Source: Dioscorea cayenensis subsp. rotundata (taxonomy: Eukaryota > Streptophyta > Magnoliopsida > Dioscoreales > Dioscoreaceae). Taken from it: a stretch of 64,000 nucleotides of DNA. The position numbers were made by a program, and so were the translations under genes. The notes below the pieces were generated by a model. It saw only the letters and a list, made by a program, of their open reading frames with translations. It did no database searches and was not told the DNA's origin. The DNA lies in assembly GCF_009730915.1 (NCBI RefSeq), contig NC_052472.1:19312382-19376381 (forward strand), written 5' to 3'. Shown one piece after another: positions 48,572 to 61,441 of this stretch. The number at the start of each line of letters is the position of its first letter. The stretch's first letter is position 1.

Positions 48572-51500
48572 CTAGACCCGTCCGATTGGCGAAAAGGGTG
48601 GGTCTAGAAGGAAGGATGGATGGATTTGTTCCAACCTCTTCTTCGTTTTTTTCTTTTCATCCTTTGCTACTGCTTCAATTAGGTTCCTCACTTCCTCCTC
48701 AAGTAGTAACTTCAGTGAGTTAGAGTACAGTCTTAGTCTGTTCTCTTCACAACCACCGGAAGTTTCGGAACCATGTAACATTGCAATACAAATTGAGAAT
48801 GCCTGTAATGCCGATAATTGTGCATGGAATTGAACTGAATACACTCCTTTTCCTTCAGCTGTGACTGTCAAAGCAGGTACTTTGTCTTTCTTTCCCTGTT
48901 TACAGAGCAGTTAAAGACAAAATAATGTTTAAAGGAATTAAAAGATTACAGAGGGCGAAAGGTTATTGGAATACAAAATGTAATTAGTATAAATTGGTTA
49001 TAATAGTTGTATCACACAGATCAATTCTATATGGGTTTCAGAGAGCCCATATGGGTTCCGAGAACATAGCCATTGTGTTAAAGTATTAATTTCTTGGTAA
49101 ATAGAACAGGTGCTCGAAAGTGGCAATCAACAATCTAGGTGATGAGTAAGATAGCATTCGTGTTCAAGGTGATTTTGTATTCATTCATAGCAATGCTAGA
49201 GGTTTTCAGGTGGATTTCACGCATAATGTTTCCTCATATCCAAAGTTACAAGTGCGGACTTGATAAACCTAATGTTTCTACTAAAGCTAGATATTGTTTG
49301 TTCAATCATCAGATATCTGGGTGACATAAACATAAAAAGCAAGACAATCTTTTCCAAGGCCATTTGTGTTGCATGATGTGCATACCATAATTTTAAATTC
49401 CTCATTAAAAGCAGAAGTGTTACGTCTTAAAATACAGTCAAACATATACCAAGATCATGTCATACCTGTGAGAACAGCATCATTAACTTTTGGCTTTCAT
49501 GGCGTGTATGATTTGTCTTACTCCCACGCGAATTGTCAAAAATAACAATTGGACATCCCATGTCCCAACCACCACAATCACAACCACCACCAGTTCTCCA
49601 TCTATCAAGCAATGATGAGGGGCCACCTTTGGTATTCGGCAACCCATGGCTTCCACTAGGAGTGACAACCTTCATGTTTGCAGGGCTTGACAAGTTTGGG
49701 CACTCCTTTGCACTAACCTCATCTGTTTGTAATGCTTTTGAGTCATCCTTTTTACCAAAAGGAATCTGAATTACAATAGCTGCAATTTCATTTTGCGGCT
49801 GCACATCTACCGGTGTCCAGGGCAAAGAAGCAGAGCAAATTGGGTCACAAGCAGGACTTGAATCGTTAGTGTCTAAAGGTCTAATTCCAGCCGAGCTAGC
49901 ATTAGTATTTTTGGTGGGAATTTGCACCGAATCTGAAGAATAATGACCTCCTTCCTCCATAGCTCGGTTCTTTGCCAAGGCCATGTCATGCAAAACGAAC
50001 TCTGTCACCATTGAGTTGTCTACACATCCATTATCATTCATTGATGAGCACAGATAACAAGTAGCATGCATTTGACCAATTACTGAAGGTGACTGCCCTT
50101 GTCGGTCTTTTTGTGCCCCCATGCTGTGCTGCTGCTTCTCTTTTCTGAAAGGTGTATATCCAATTAAACGCATTATTCGTTTTTCCATTGCTTTTGCTGA
50201 AAGCTGGAGTTCTGGATCTTTGACGGAGAACTCAAATGATGGAACACCGTACTTAAATTCTAATCTAAGAGTTCCATGCAGGTGAGCTGGTGAAGAACCA
50301 GCCATTAAAACGGGGTCTTCCCCAATGAAACAATCATCAAATTCAGTCTTCTCTGCTACATCTGAGAAGTCATTCAAAAGGGATTTACACAACTGCCTAC
50401 TTTTTCTGGGTGTTTGCAGGATCAGTAGTAGTGATCCCAGAAGTTTCTGTTTCACCAGTTGATGGGTTCCGCAAAAGATCTGGATTTCATGATGGGATCA
50501 AACATTTTTCTTCAGAGGACTAAACCGAGGGTCTCAAACTGTCTTTCAGATAGCCTTTTCTATGCGACATGGAACCTTTGCTGAAAAGGATTTTTGAGAA
50601 AGTGAAGAATGTGCCTTTGTCATGACAAACATTTCCATCATTTTTGTGGACCAAGCACTTGACTGAGGCTATCCTTCAATTCTTCATCTTCTGTTCTGGA
50701 GGCTCTGGACCTCCTGAGCATGAACTGTTGAGGTCTCGACTGCTCTTCAGCCATATGGCGGAAGGGACAAATCATATCCACATTTTTGGAAAAAACTGAT
50801 TGAGCAGGAACATTAGACATAGATACATGCTCTTCACTCAAAGAAACAAGTGGTGATTTCTTCTGTTGAGGAGTAATAACCAGTTCATCTTGCTGGGACC
50901 TTGCCAAAGGGGTGATTTGATCTCAAAAGATAGGAAAGCCTCCTTGCTATCCACTGGTTTGAGATTCCTCTCACCTTCTCTTTGCTTCCTCATTTTTCTA
51001 ACTTCTCTAGAGCTATGATACATAGAACCCCTCTTTTGGACTTCATTATCTTTCACAGTAGGCCTAGAGGCATGCTTGACGGCATGGACTTGAGGAATCA
51101 GTAAGGCTTGCTTCTGGGAGGCTACCATCCAGAATCTTCAATTCAAAAATATCTGTCTTTAGTTTTCCCTTTTCTATCTCTGGCTGTTGGACAATCAATA
51201 AACATATAAGTGGCTTTTGGCCTCGGTCCTGCCTGGTAATTTTCACCTTCCAAAGCTACATCTAACCCCCATATATACAATAATCTGAAACAAGAAACAT
51301 GTATTAGGTTTTTCAAGAGCGAACCGACATGACATAAGCTAGAAAAATGATATGCATTGGCCGATGTCATTTGATTCTTATGCTTCATAACATCTGATAT
51401 GTTATAATGTTAAATGGTTGCTGCAGCAAAGTGTTATGTAAATGACTTCATAATGATTGATTAACAGTAAAATAACTACTCTAACAGAGAGTAAATATTG

Positions 51501-52860
51501 TTAGTTTGGATGAAATGTAGTTTGGCACATGAAGCATAATCTCATCAACTTTGTCAACACATGCAATGGCTTGTGATTTGTTTAAACTAATTCAAGAAAT
51601 TTAACATATGTCACCACCTTTAGAATATGAACCCACCTTTAGAATATGAACCAACAATCTTGTCATGAAAGAGGGGATCTCTGTCACTAAGACAACCAGC
51701 TCACACCTATACTATTGATAAACGGATTACTCTTGATACATGGTAATATTTGTAGGTTGAAACGTTGAGATAATTTCTCGGCAAGGGGACTAGTTATATA
51801 CCTTAGAACTCTTCATTGAATAACTTGGGAATTGCCAACTAAGATCTATCAAGATAGAAGTGCTGTTGTACAAAATGTACTTCTAAGAAATCATCCCATA
51901 GATCCTACACCTACCCAAACACAAAAATATTAGGTCAAATATAGGAATTAAATGCTCCTTTTCGTTCTAGGATATCTTGCTACCAAAATCATCAATCTCT
52001 ACCAAACTTGTGCCACAAACCCACATTGTACTTGGCAAGAAATCTACTAACGAAGATAAATCAATACGGATAACATGACTGACTCTTTTGATCACAAAAC
52101 CTTCTTTTGCTATACTAACACTGAAATACATCCAATGATCACCTAATTAAGAAATTCAGTACTAGATCCACAAATCAGCAAGAATGATACAGATCAATGA
52201 AGCAAAGTGGATGCACAACTGAAACTCTGATTACAGACCTTCTTAGCTATACTAATACTGGAAAGCACATTCAAAGATCACCTAATTAAGACATTCAGTA
52301 AAAAGTGGAATCTAACCTTCTGACTCCATCTAATCAGTATGAATTTGAAAAGCTTAATTGTAAAACCCTAATCAAAAACATTCAATTGATCACATGAAGA
52401 AATCCAAAAATCCAGAAATCAAAACACTAGAGAACTATGCAGGATTGAGGACCCAAAACAAGATTCCCACAAGAGAAATCTGCAGACGATCTGTCTTTCA
52501 ACACATTAGAGCTAAAGTTCCACCAGATCCCATGAATTAACTCCAAACAAAACATAGACCCAAAAAAAATCACATTTTTCGCAGAAATAAATCATGATTT
52601 CAAACAATCATACTTGAATCATGCATCAAAACACAAGCTTCCAATTTTTCAGAGACACATAACTATAAACACACAAAGCAACACAAAGCAAAGGAAACAA
52701 AACCAATGGATCACAGAAGAGTGAAGAGAAGAGTACCAGTGAGAAGAGAGGAAGAGGAAAGGTAATGGGGGACAAGAGGGCTGCGGCGCCGCACTGAAAG
52801 CTTTTAGTGAAGAGGAAAGGAAAAAGCCATGAGTGGGAGTGAAGACAGAGAGAAGAATGG
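48572..52860 (-). CDS. DUF3527 family protein with leader intron, frame broken at several places
   Basis: The family is plant-specific, of unknown biochemical function. The coding exon 51272-49466 starts MGLDVALEGENYQAG once one G of a five-G run after ATG is discounted. It continues with KRGSMYHSSREVRKMRK, then SPLKK and DPIMKSRSF, SPAHLHGTLRLEFKYGVPSF and GGPSSLLDRWRTGGGCDC. Intron 49465-48896 has GT-AG ends and joins LFSQ to GKKDKVPALTV. The last exon (48895-48572) ends in the family hallmark PSFLLDPPFSPIGRV. A 5' leader intron spans 52736-51285 (donor CACTG then gtactc, acceptor tttcag), giving a leader exon near 52737-52860. At least five frame changes are needed between 51272 and 50400, several in homopolymers (G5 near 51266, T3 near 50916, A5 near 50510). 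The 3' half from about 50400 is clean. Confidence 0.8.
51285..52736 (-). other. 5' leader intron of the DUF3527 gene
   Basis: This 1.45-kb intron lies between a GC-rich leader exon (ctgcggcgccgcac near 52780 on the plus strand) and the coding exon, 12 bases before the start codon. Both splice sites fit the plant consensus. Long first introns in the leader often raise expression of plant genes. I see no gene inside it. Confidence 0.6.
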
Positions 52861-53368
52861 CGTGTATTAGTACTACGAGGAGTTGGGTATCTCTCTCTTA
52901 TTTATTTTATTGTTATTTATTTATATTTATTTTTATTTGGAAGTGAAGGAAAACATGGAATCTAGTGATTTTGATTTAATAAAATAAGTTATTTATTTAT
53001 TTATTTATTTTTGCCTTAAATAGAGCAGGGTAATATTTAGAAGGAGTGAAAATAGAGAATATATATATATAGTTCCCATGAATTTAGAGTTTTTTCCGTC
53101 CTTTTATTTAATTTTTATTTTTGGAAGGCAAGAAAAACATGATATCTATTGATTGTGTTGAAACAATTAAATATGTTCATGCTAATTCCGGAGTATTTTT
53201 AAGGTAAATAAGACTAGAACTCTGCTTACTATATTGAAAGGCATACAAGCCAATATTCTCCATAGATAAAATTATTTTTGCCTGTATTAGAGCACGGTAT
53301 ATATTTATTTATTTAAATTATTGAATGAGAAGGGGCAATATTTAGAAGGAATTTATTTGGAGAATAGA

Positions 53369-53411
<43 letters not shown>

Positions 53412-56400
53412 AGATTCCATAAATTTAGAGCATTTTCAGCCTTTTTATTTTATATTTTTGGAAGTCAAGAAAAACATGGAATCTAGTGATTGTGATGTAA
53501 TAAAAAAACAATTTGTTCTTTTTTTACTTAGTATTTTTTTAGGAACATTTTTTAAGGTAAATAAGCCTAAAATTTTGTCCATAAAATTTTATTTTTAATT
53601 ATTTTTAATTAAAATTTTGAGCTTGAGTTCACTTGGTTTAAATTCGCTTCTGATTTATGTACCACATTTCTCAATTTAAAGAAGAATTGTATATTCTATA
53701 TCGTCCTATTAAATATATAAATTAATTTTATTTGCTTTTCCCCCTCAAATTTTTCTTATATTTAATTTTCATGATTATTAATATTAAAACAAAAATATTT
53801 GGAGAAGTTGTCGGTCATTACACTCCAAAACCCATGGTCAACAAGAACTTTATAATAAATAGCACACTCTCGTGCTATGTCATGTGCCTATCACTTCTTT
53901 GTCCTCTCCATAATCAATGCTTATTAAATATACATGTGGAAAACAAAATTAAAGAGATCTAAGTTTGGATATATATACCAATAACGTATCATTTAGAGAC
54001 GTTGCACAATACCATTAGATTATTTACGTCGGCTATCATCATTTCATGTATGGGTAAATTTTTTGATATGGCACTAAAGCTCTTTTTTATTTTGAAGTTC
54101 AAATTTCAATTTGAATTAAAATAGCTACTTAATTTTAATTTTATTTTGATCTATCGATTCGTGAAGATATTAGAACTATAAATTTGATGATGTACATCAA
54201 AATCTCTTTCTCATCATATATATATATATATATATAGCATTGCTTACTAACCCGTGATAATTTATCTCTTACTGTGAGTAAAGATTTTCACATCAAACAT
54301 AATATATACGAATTTGTCGACAATCTTCTATGAAACAAAATCGAAGTTAGAAGAATTATTTTTTGATTCAAATTAAAAGTTTGACGAAAACAGGATCGTA
54401 ATTTACGCTGCCATCAGAAAATTTCCAATGCCAAACAATATTAAACAACAGTAGATCTATATAAGAAATATGCACAATAAATAATAGTAAATCACTAAAT
54501 CTTCACAATTCCTTATATAAGTAATAGACGTTAAATTATAATCTAACAACTATCATTAAAATCTTATAAATAAATTTTTGCATACATACATACTCATATT
54601 ACCTCTACCTATATATAGGCCTATATGTATACATATATATGCAAATTTAATTTTGTTTGCATGTGTATATAAATCCCTCATTATAATTACCTGTATTTGT
54701 GTTTTTAATGGCTCTAATATATATAAATTTAAGTCTATAGTTATAAATGTAGTGTACTTTTATTATAAATATACTATTTTTACTTGACATTATTTTGAAT
54801 CAGAGCATAATTAATCTAACTTCACTAGGTTTACAAGGATACTCAAAGCAGCTATCAACTACCAAGGAAAATGATTTTAATTATGATAAAATATGGTACT
54901 TTCGAATTTGTGATGATCTTGGATCAGGCTTATATGGTTAGTAAGGATTACACCATTATTTATTTTACATAAAATTTTAATTTAATAAAATCGCAAAGAG
55001 GAAAGTCATCAAAACTTTTCGATTTTGGGATGAGGTGGTGCCATTGCGATACCTTAAAGAAAATACTCAGTTTAGTTACACATTGTATCTCTTCAAACCA
55101 TCATGAAGAGTAAACCAATCTATGTTTTATTCTCACAAAGGGCTAGAGTCAACCACTTTTACTCCTAATTTTATTTTGTGGAGTCGGAGTTTTCAAATTT
55201 CATATCATATCACAAAGATTTCATAAACACTGTGTATAGAAAACGATAAATTTTGAATTTATAATTTTTATTAAAAGAGAGTTATTATTATTATTGAAAG
55301 GTTTGTCTCAATCAAGAGCATTTATAATATCTTGCATATGCAACTATTTATAAATAAATAATTAAAAAGCTTTTGTTAATTTTACCTATAATTATAGTGG
55401 GGCACTCATATTACCACAATAAGATATTGGTCCAAAGTAATTAAAAATGAGTATAACTTTGTAAACTAGTGGACTCGTACCTATAAGGATCTGAATACCT
55501 TGCATTTGACTGCTTTTAGATTCTTGATTTTTAGACTTGTAGGTCAAAAGACTCTTTAAAAATTATCACCATTATTTTCTTACAGTTAGGCAGGATTTTC
55601 TCATCTCAAAGTTTTGAAATTCTATCATTTTAGTATTTGAAGCCATTATTAGACTCATGTCAAACGGGACTCTTAATTAATTATAATGAAAATATTAGTC
55701 ACGGGCTCTTTTGGTTTGAAGTTACTCAAATTTGAGACTTACTAAACACAATGGTGGTTGGTGATAGTGTGTCTTTAATTGTGAGTATAGTTTTGCGGTT
55801 CAAATGTAATTTACCTGACGGGTTCGTAGCTAAAAGTTCATTAGCTGTGTGCATGCGTCATTAATTACATATATCTTGTGTTTATCAGTATGTATATATG
55901 GATATATATATATCTTGGTATATATTCGAATTGGTCCATATCCTTTCTCTGCTTCCTTATTGGTCATCTCTAACAAAATCTTGTACGTCTATAACTAAAT
56001 TCGATTTAGTTAACCCCTAAACTTTAAATCTCTTCTCGTAGTCCTTCTTTCTTGAAATACGTAATAATCGACTATTTTAGGTAGGGGAGAATTTAAGAGT
56101 AAAAAACGAATTTGAGTGAATTCTTGGGATGCGTTTTCTGGAGAGAGTCAAAGAGAGTGAAAAAATAGATGGGAATTCGGATATTATCCTGAATCACATT
56201 ACTATTTAAAAAATTATTTAGCCATAAATATTTCACATAAATTGTAGTACAAAATTTTCAGTATTTTCTAAAATTTGAACTAGTAAGGGTTAAAGACCAA
56301 TATGAAGTTCTTGTGCATATTAAAGAAGTCCAATATGCCACGAGACAATCCGACTGCGCAAGCAAGGGACCCTCCAAGCTCACTATGTTGTCCTTCGTTT

Positions 56401-58250
56401 ACCCTACAAAGGCATACACAAATTTCCTATTGTAGGAGTCAGTGTATGTGCTTCTTCCCAACTCACTGTGCCCTCTCTTGAGTCAAACACATGTAACGAG
56501 GTCTCAGGAGTAACACCATTACTTGCATCATGCTTAAAAGCTCCAAAGTCTTGCTCAAGATCATTAGTCTTTGATTATGAATTCCTTTTGGCTTTTGATC
56601 ATTTGAATATAGGTATCTACGTGATCGTTATGATTATCATCAAAACCGTATTGAGTGATAGATAAATCATAAATTCTTTATTTGATAAATATATAGTGAG
56701 CGGGAAATTCAAAACTAAATAAGATTGTTGTCATATAAATTGTCTCATGTCCTACTTAATGGTAAATAAAACACCTAAAACCTAAACTCACCAGCAGGGA
56801 AGTGTGTGCCAACTCGGAGGATAAATTGTTTGACCTAGACCGTCTCAACTTAAAGGACGCTGGAGTAAAAAGTGCTAGCTGATTTAGCTCAGAATCACTA
56901 TTTAGCCGGATCAAGTTCTTAGGAGTAGTCAGTGGGATGTGACAGAAAGTTTGAAAGTTTTGTTTGATTGTTAGAATGAACTCCTCCAGCTTAGTGTGTG
57001 TTGTGAGGATCCTAGATATCCTAAAATGCATGCAATGTGTCAATTTTGTTTATGATTTTTAAAATTCTCTTCATTTTAATCTCAACTTAAACTTAAAGTT
57101 GGAGTAATTGATATGCTCAAAGTTAACTCCAATTTATTTAGCTTAAAGAACTCTAGTTGCTTACATTTATTTTGTATTGAGACATATAAAATGGAGTTGG
57201 ATCTCATCAATCCAGTTTGATCAGGTTGTTGTACTTCGATAGAGATTGCCTCAAAAATGTATTCCAGTTTAAAATGCGCACAGTTAATTTTGATCAATTT
57301 TCATCAATCATAATTTAGAGTGATGAAAAATGCCATTTCACTCCTATTAAACTACATTAATTAGAAGTCAAAACTTTTTTGGGTCTTATAAAAACATATC
57401 ATGGATTTCAAGATTGAATATAAAAAGCAAGGAAGTGCCACAGGAGACCAGACATTGTGGAAGTTTGCTAAGATGGAATTGCAAAAGCTTGCTATGCATG
57501 GCTGGTTTTCTATGTGATGGTTAAAAAGTGCTTGTCCTCATGCATGAACCAAGCTTCTCTAAATTGATTAAATAGTCTTGGATCTGTTTGAGTGTCATGT
57601 TGAGAAGAACATGAAAATGAAGAGAAAAACACTATATATTCTCAATGATGAATATGAACATGAAGATGGAAGTGGGCATGTGAATGGAACGCTTGGAAGT
57701 GCACTTTCATTGGAAGTGATTGTGTGCAAATTAGGAAAGGATAGGTAGCCATAAGTGATCCCATATGTCATCTATTTTTATGCTTCTAACTTGTCTACTC
57801 TGCTATAATTGCAGATGATCAAATAACCGGAAAAAATTATTAAAAAAAAAAGAAAAATTTGTACTTATTAAGGCAAAAATTTTACTAGTTCCTATCCATG
57901 ATACAGAATTTGTGGACATTTATAAATGTTGAAAACATTTGGTGGGCTTGTCAAACATTTGATGAAAAAAAAAAAAACAAAAAGACGTTTGAAGGTGAGA
58001 CGGGGTACCACGTATTCTTGGAATGCCCTTAAATTACTTGAATTGTAGTTATTTTTATCACATTTGACTAAATACACAACTTTTACAACCGAGTTTCGGT
58101 GTTTTTGACCATGTGCCTATCCACCTCCTATCATGTAACAATCCACTACGTTACGTATATATCCACTCAGTGCCATGTGACAATCCACTATCTTCTATAG
58201 TAGTTGTCGCTAGATTCACATATCCGCATATTGCTCTGCAGTGTTCATTT
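52861..58250. other. AT-rich intergenic DNA, no gene seen
   Basis: No coding sequence is supported. The first 700 bases contain three diverged copies of a repeat unit (52925-53580). TA runs occur at 53053-53071, 53371-53407, 54218-54236 and elsewhere. A patch at 56340-56660 is less AT-rich and has a 65-codon frame, but nothing recognisable. Confidence 0.55.
52925..53580 (+). repeat. Three diverged copies of a local repeat
   Basis: The phrase ttttggaaggcaagaaaaaca and its follow-on (catggaatctagtgattgtg) recurs with variation at about 52928-52985, 53123-53160 and 53455-53500. It shares flanking blocks such as gcaatatttagaaggaatt, gaatagagaatatatata and aaggtaaataag. Unit length varies (about 190 and 335 bases) because of indels. 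Confidence 0.7.
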
Positions 58251-58325
58251 TGATCTATTAAAGATAATTATATATATATATATATATTGGTCATACGCTG
58301 TCTAAGATAAAAAAAAAAAGGAATA

Positions 58326-58471
58326 CTACAACAACTATTAAATAGAGATTTTTTATGCCTTTTTTTCTAGTACAAATGGGAGCTCTCCTCTGATGCTTCT
58401 ACAATAACTATTAAATAGAGATTTTTTTATGCCTTTTTTCTAGTACAAATGGGAGCTCTCCTCTAATGCTA
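58326..58471 (+). repeat. 73-bp tandem duplication
   Basis: Copies at 58326-58398 and 58399-58471 share ctacaa, ctattaaatagagattttt and gtacaaatgggagctctcct, with few differences. The low divergence suggests a recent local duplication. Confidence 0.85.
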
Positions 58472-61184
58472 CTCAATCAAAAATCTCTCTACTCCATGTC
58501 TATAGATAACTGACAAACAAATGATTTTTTGCATAGTTATTTCCTACACTCTTGTCATAATGCCTCCATCGCGTATCATTGTAGGGTCACTTAATAATCA
58601 TCGGGTAGTTTTACATAATTCAATCACTACATGCTCAAAGTCCTCGACTCTACTTGTACATTTAATCGCCTTTTTTTTCTAATAATTTTAAATGATTTAT
58701 TTGAAAAAAAAATTACCACACATTCATTAATATATTTATAATAAAAAGCAAATTAAAAAAAAACTAACATATAATAATAAAATGTTCAGACGTTCTATAT
58801 ATATAAATTATAATATATATATAAATTATGCAAAGCATCATAAGTACCAGATTTAAGTCTAGGATGTTTTAAATCTAGCGGCCATTTGCGATCAAGTAAA
58901 TAAATCGTGATGATTTGTACACGTTGTACACTGCACATCGCGATCACTGTCTGTGTGTGACTATGCGGTTTTATAACGTTCGTAATATAGGGACAGTGAT
59001 TCAGTGATGTAGGACGTCCCTAGATTTTGAAATACGGGCGTCCCTGATGATGAGTCCTCATAAATTATTTATAAAATAAATATAATATATTAGTACTCGA
59101 TATGTTATAATTAAAAGAATAGAAAATAATATGAGTAATGACTTTGCAAATTGTGACCGTTCTTTAATGCTTGTGTGTTGAACGAATCTTGTCATAATTT
59201 CGAAATATCTCTATACATACAATGTATTGTTAACCTTAGATTATAAATGATACACCTGACTTTTTTTTTTCAATCTTTTATCAATTTTGTTTTTAAAAAA
59301 AATACTCTCAACTTCAATTGCTTTGCTTTGGGAGGGATGCCTTCAAATAATTTTCAACAAAATCATGGGGAAAAAAAATCCTGAATCAATTATATACAAT
59401 AATTCACTAATAAATCATCTTAAATATTCCCTTCATTGTAAATTATTTTTTATTTTTGACATTTGTATAAAAATTAAGGTTGCTACTAAAGCTCTTAAAA
59501 TCTAAAACAATATATATATATATATATAAATATAAATTTCAGAAAATGACAAATTTTTCTACTCTTTAAAATGACATATAATGGAGAAGGAGTAATAAAT
59601 AATAGGCCAACCATTTTTTAGCCTATTGGCCCTGATTTTTTCCCATAAGTTGTTTGTTTTAGGAAGTATCAGAGATCAAACTCTAAAATTCATGTAAGGT
59701 AAAAACACAGGTGTGTTGAAATATTAACTCTATTCGTGTATGCCCTAGATTTTTTTTTTTTTAATTAAGGGTGTTTGTTGTTTAAAAAAAATAATAAATA
59801 AGCGAAGGATAAAGTTTTGTACTGACAGTGAAGTGACCAGTTATCAGGATGTTGAGAATGTCGAAAAATAATGGCACTAAATAGGAAAGAAGTCAAAGAC
59901 ACTGATCCGTAATCCATGGATTTATGTTTTAGAAATTATAATATTTATCACTCTTTTAAATATGCTCACTAATCATGGAAAATTATAATTTTTGTCACTC
60001 TTTAAATATGCTCAAGGTGTAATGTTTGAAAGAATGAAAAAAATAAAAACATCTCTTTCTTCGAAAGATGGTTTGGAAACATTGAGTTGGGTGTATGGTG
60101 GCCTCAACAAATGCTTGTCAAGCCTCAAATCTTTTGAAGCCACTAGAACTCTGTTTTCAATTCTCTCTCCATGGAATGTCAACTTCTATCTTTGATAAAA
60201 ATAGATATTTTTCAAAATAAGTTGAATGGGATCATTCCAAAACATCTAGGTAAGCTATTTCTAATTTTTTTTTCTTTTAATACGTGTGAATACTTTGTAG
60301 AGAGAAATGAATAAATCACTTAAAATATATTCAATGATAAAAGAATGTCCGCTATAAACACAAAACTCAAAACAAATGGTGAATAACATAAAGAAAAGGT
60401 GCACCACAAGTAATGATTTGGCGCCTTTAAAAAAATAGAAAAAAAAAGTTATTTAAGCTTTTTAGTTTTTTTCTTATTTTTTTTAGTATGATTCTATTTT
60501 TTAAGATTTTTCAGTATATATTAAAAAAAAAAAAGATGTGTGATTATGCATGACACCAGATCTAGTTTAAATCGTGGTATGTCTCTGAGTGCGAGCCTCG
60601 CATGATGTGATGCATTCTGCCATCCAACATGCATAATACTAGCATCTATGCCGTCTTGACTCATTTTACACATCTATACACGATGTATTGTTATTTTGTT
60701 ATTTTTTAAAATACATCTAAACTCATTTTATTTTTATCTATAAATCAAAAAATTAAGAAAAGTTAATTACTCCCTACTTCAATTGGTTTGCTTTGAGAGG
60801 TTGCTTTTAAATAATTTCCATTAATTAATCATTAAAAAAAAATCCAAAATCTTGCATGTATTATACAAAATAATTCATGAATAAATCATCTTAAATAATA
60901 AATAACAGACACACCCAATAATTTGCCAAAATTATAATAATTAAAATACATTCTAAAACCCAAGCTCTCAAGCACCAGTGGCAATTTCGTAAATAACGTC
61001 AACATCCCATTCAAATCATTCGGTCACCCACGCCGGCAAGAGGTTCACGCAACCGCCACGTCAGCAAACAGTGGCAAAATCGTAAATAAATAATCAACAA
61101 CGTGAATATCGTGCCCGTTCGTTACTCAATCCATTCCAAATGCTCGGTCAGACACGCCTCCCATTAAGGACACATGCTTAGAAA
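58472..61184. other. AT-rich intergenic DNA upstream of PYRP2, no complete gene
   Basis: It holds a possible MULE-terminus relic at 58985-59040 (gacgtccctag and gggcgtccctg), TA runs near 58797 and 59512, and a short leucine-rich-repeat-like fragment at 60198-60257. The rest shows no coding signal. Confidence 0.5.
60198..60257 (+). pseudogene. Leucine-rich-repeat fragment
   Basis: The frame reads KIDIFQNKLNGIIPKHLGKL, a textbook plant extracellular LRR turn (NxLxGxIPxxLGxL) as in LRR receptor kinases. Stops bound it closely on the 5' side and no further repeats are visible. It is either a gene scrap moved by a transposon or a chance match. Confidence 0.3.
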
Positions 61185-61225
61185 CTGACACGTGTCAGTC
61201 TGAGTGTCAACCCGACTCACACGTG
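61185..61225 (+). promoter_or_regulatory. Paired G-boxes upstream of PYRP2
   Basis: CACGTG occurs at 61189-61194, inside the perfect 14-bp palindrome ctgacacgtgtcag, and again at 61220-61225 (cacacgtgtcgg), 31 bases apart. They lie about 220-250 bases before the start codon. G-boxes bind bHLH and bZIP factors in light and stress responses, which would suit a plastid enzyme gene. Confidence 0.55.
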
Positions 61226-61441
61226 TCGGTTTTCAGTGCCGTGTTCGGTGGTGTCTTCTCCCCCGACCGTCCGATCCTGATCCTACGGCCCGGGATTCGT
61301 TTCCCAGTTTCTCCATCTCATGCTCTTCGGTTACTTGAAATCCAAATAAATCAATTTGTTTCCAATCCGTTGTTCTTCAATTTGTGATAAAAATCCAATT
61401 TTTATTGAGAGAAATCCAGAGAAATTTGGTGTTTTGAGGTG

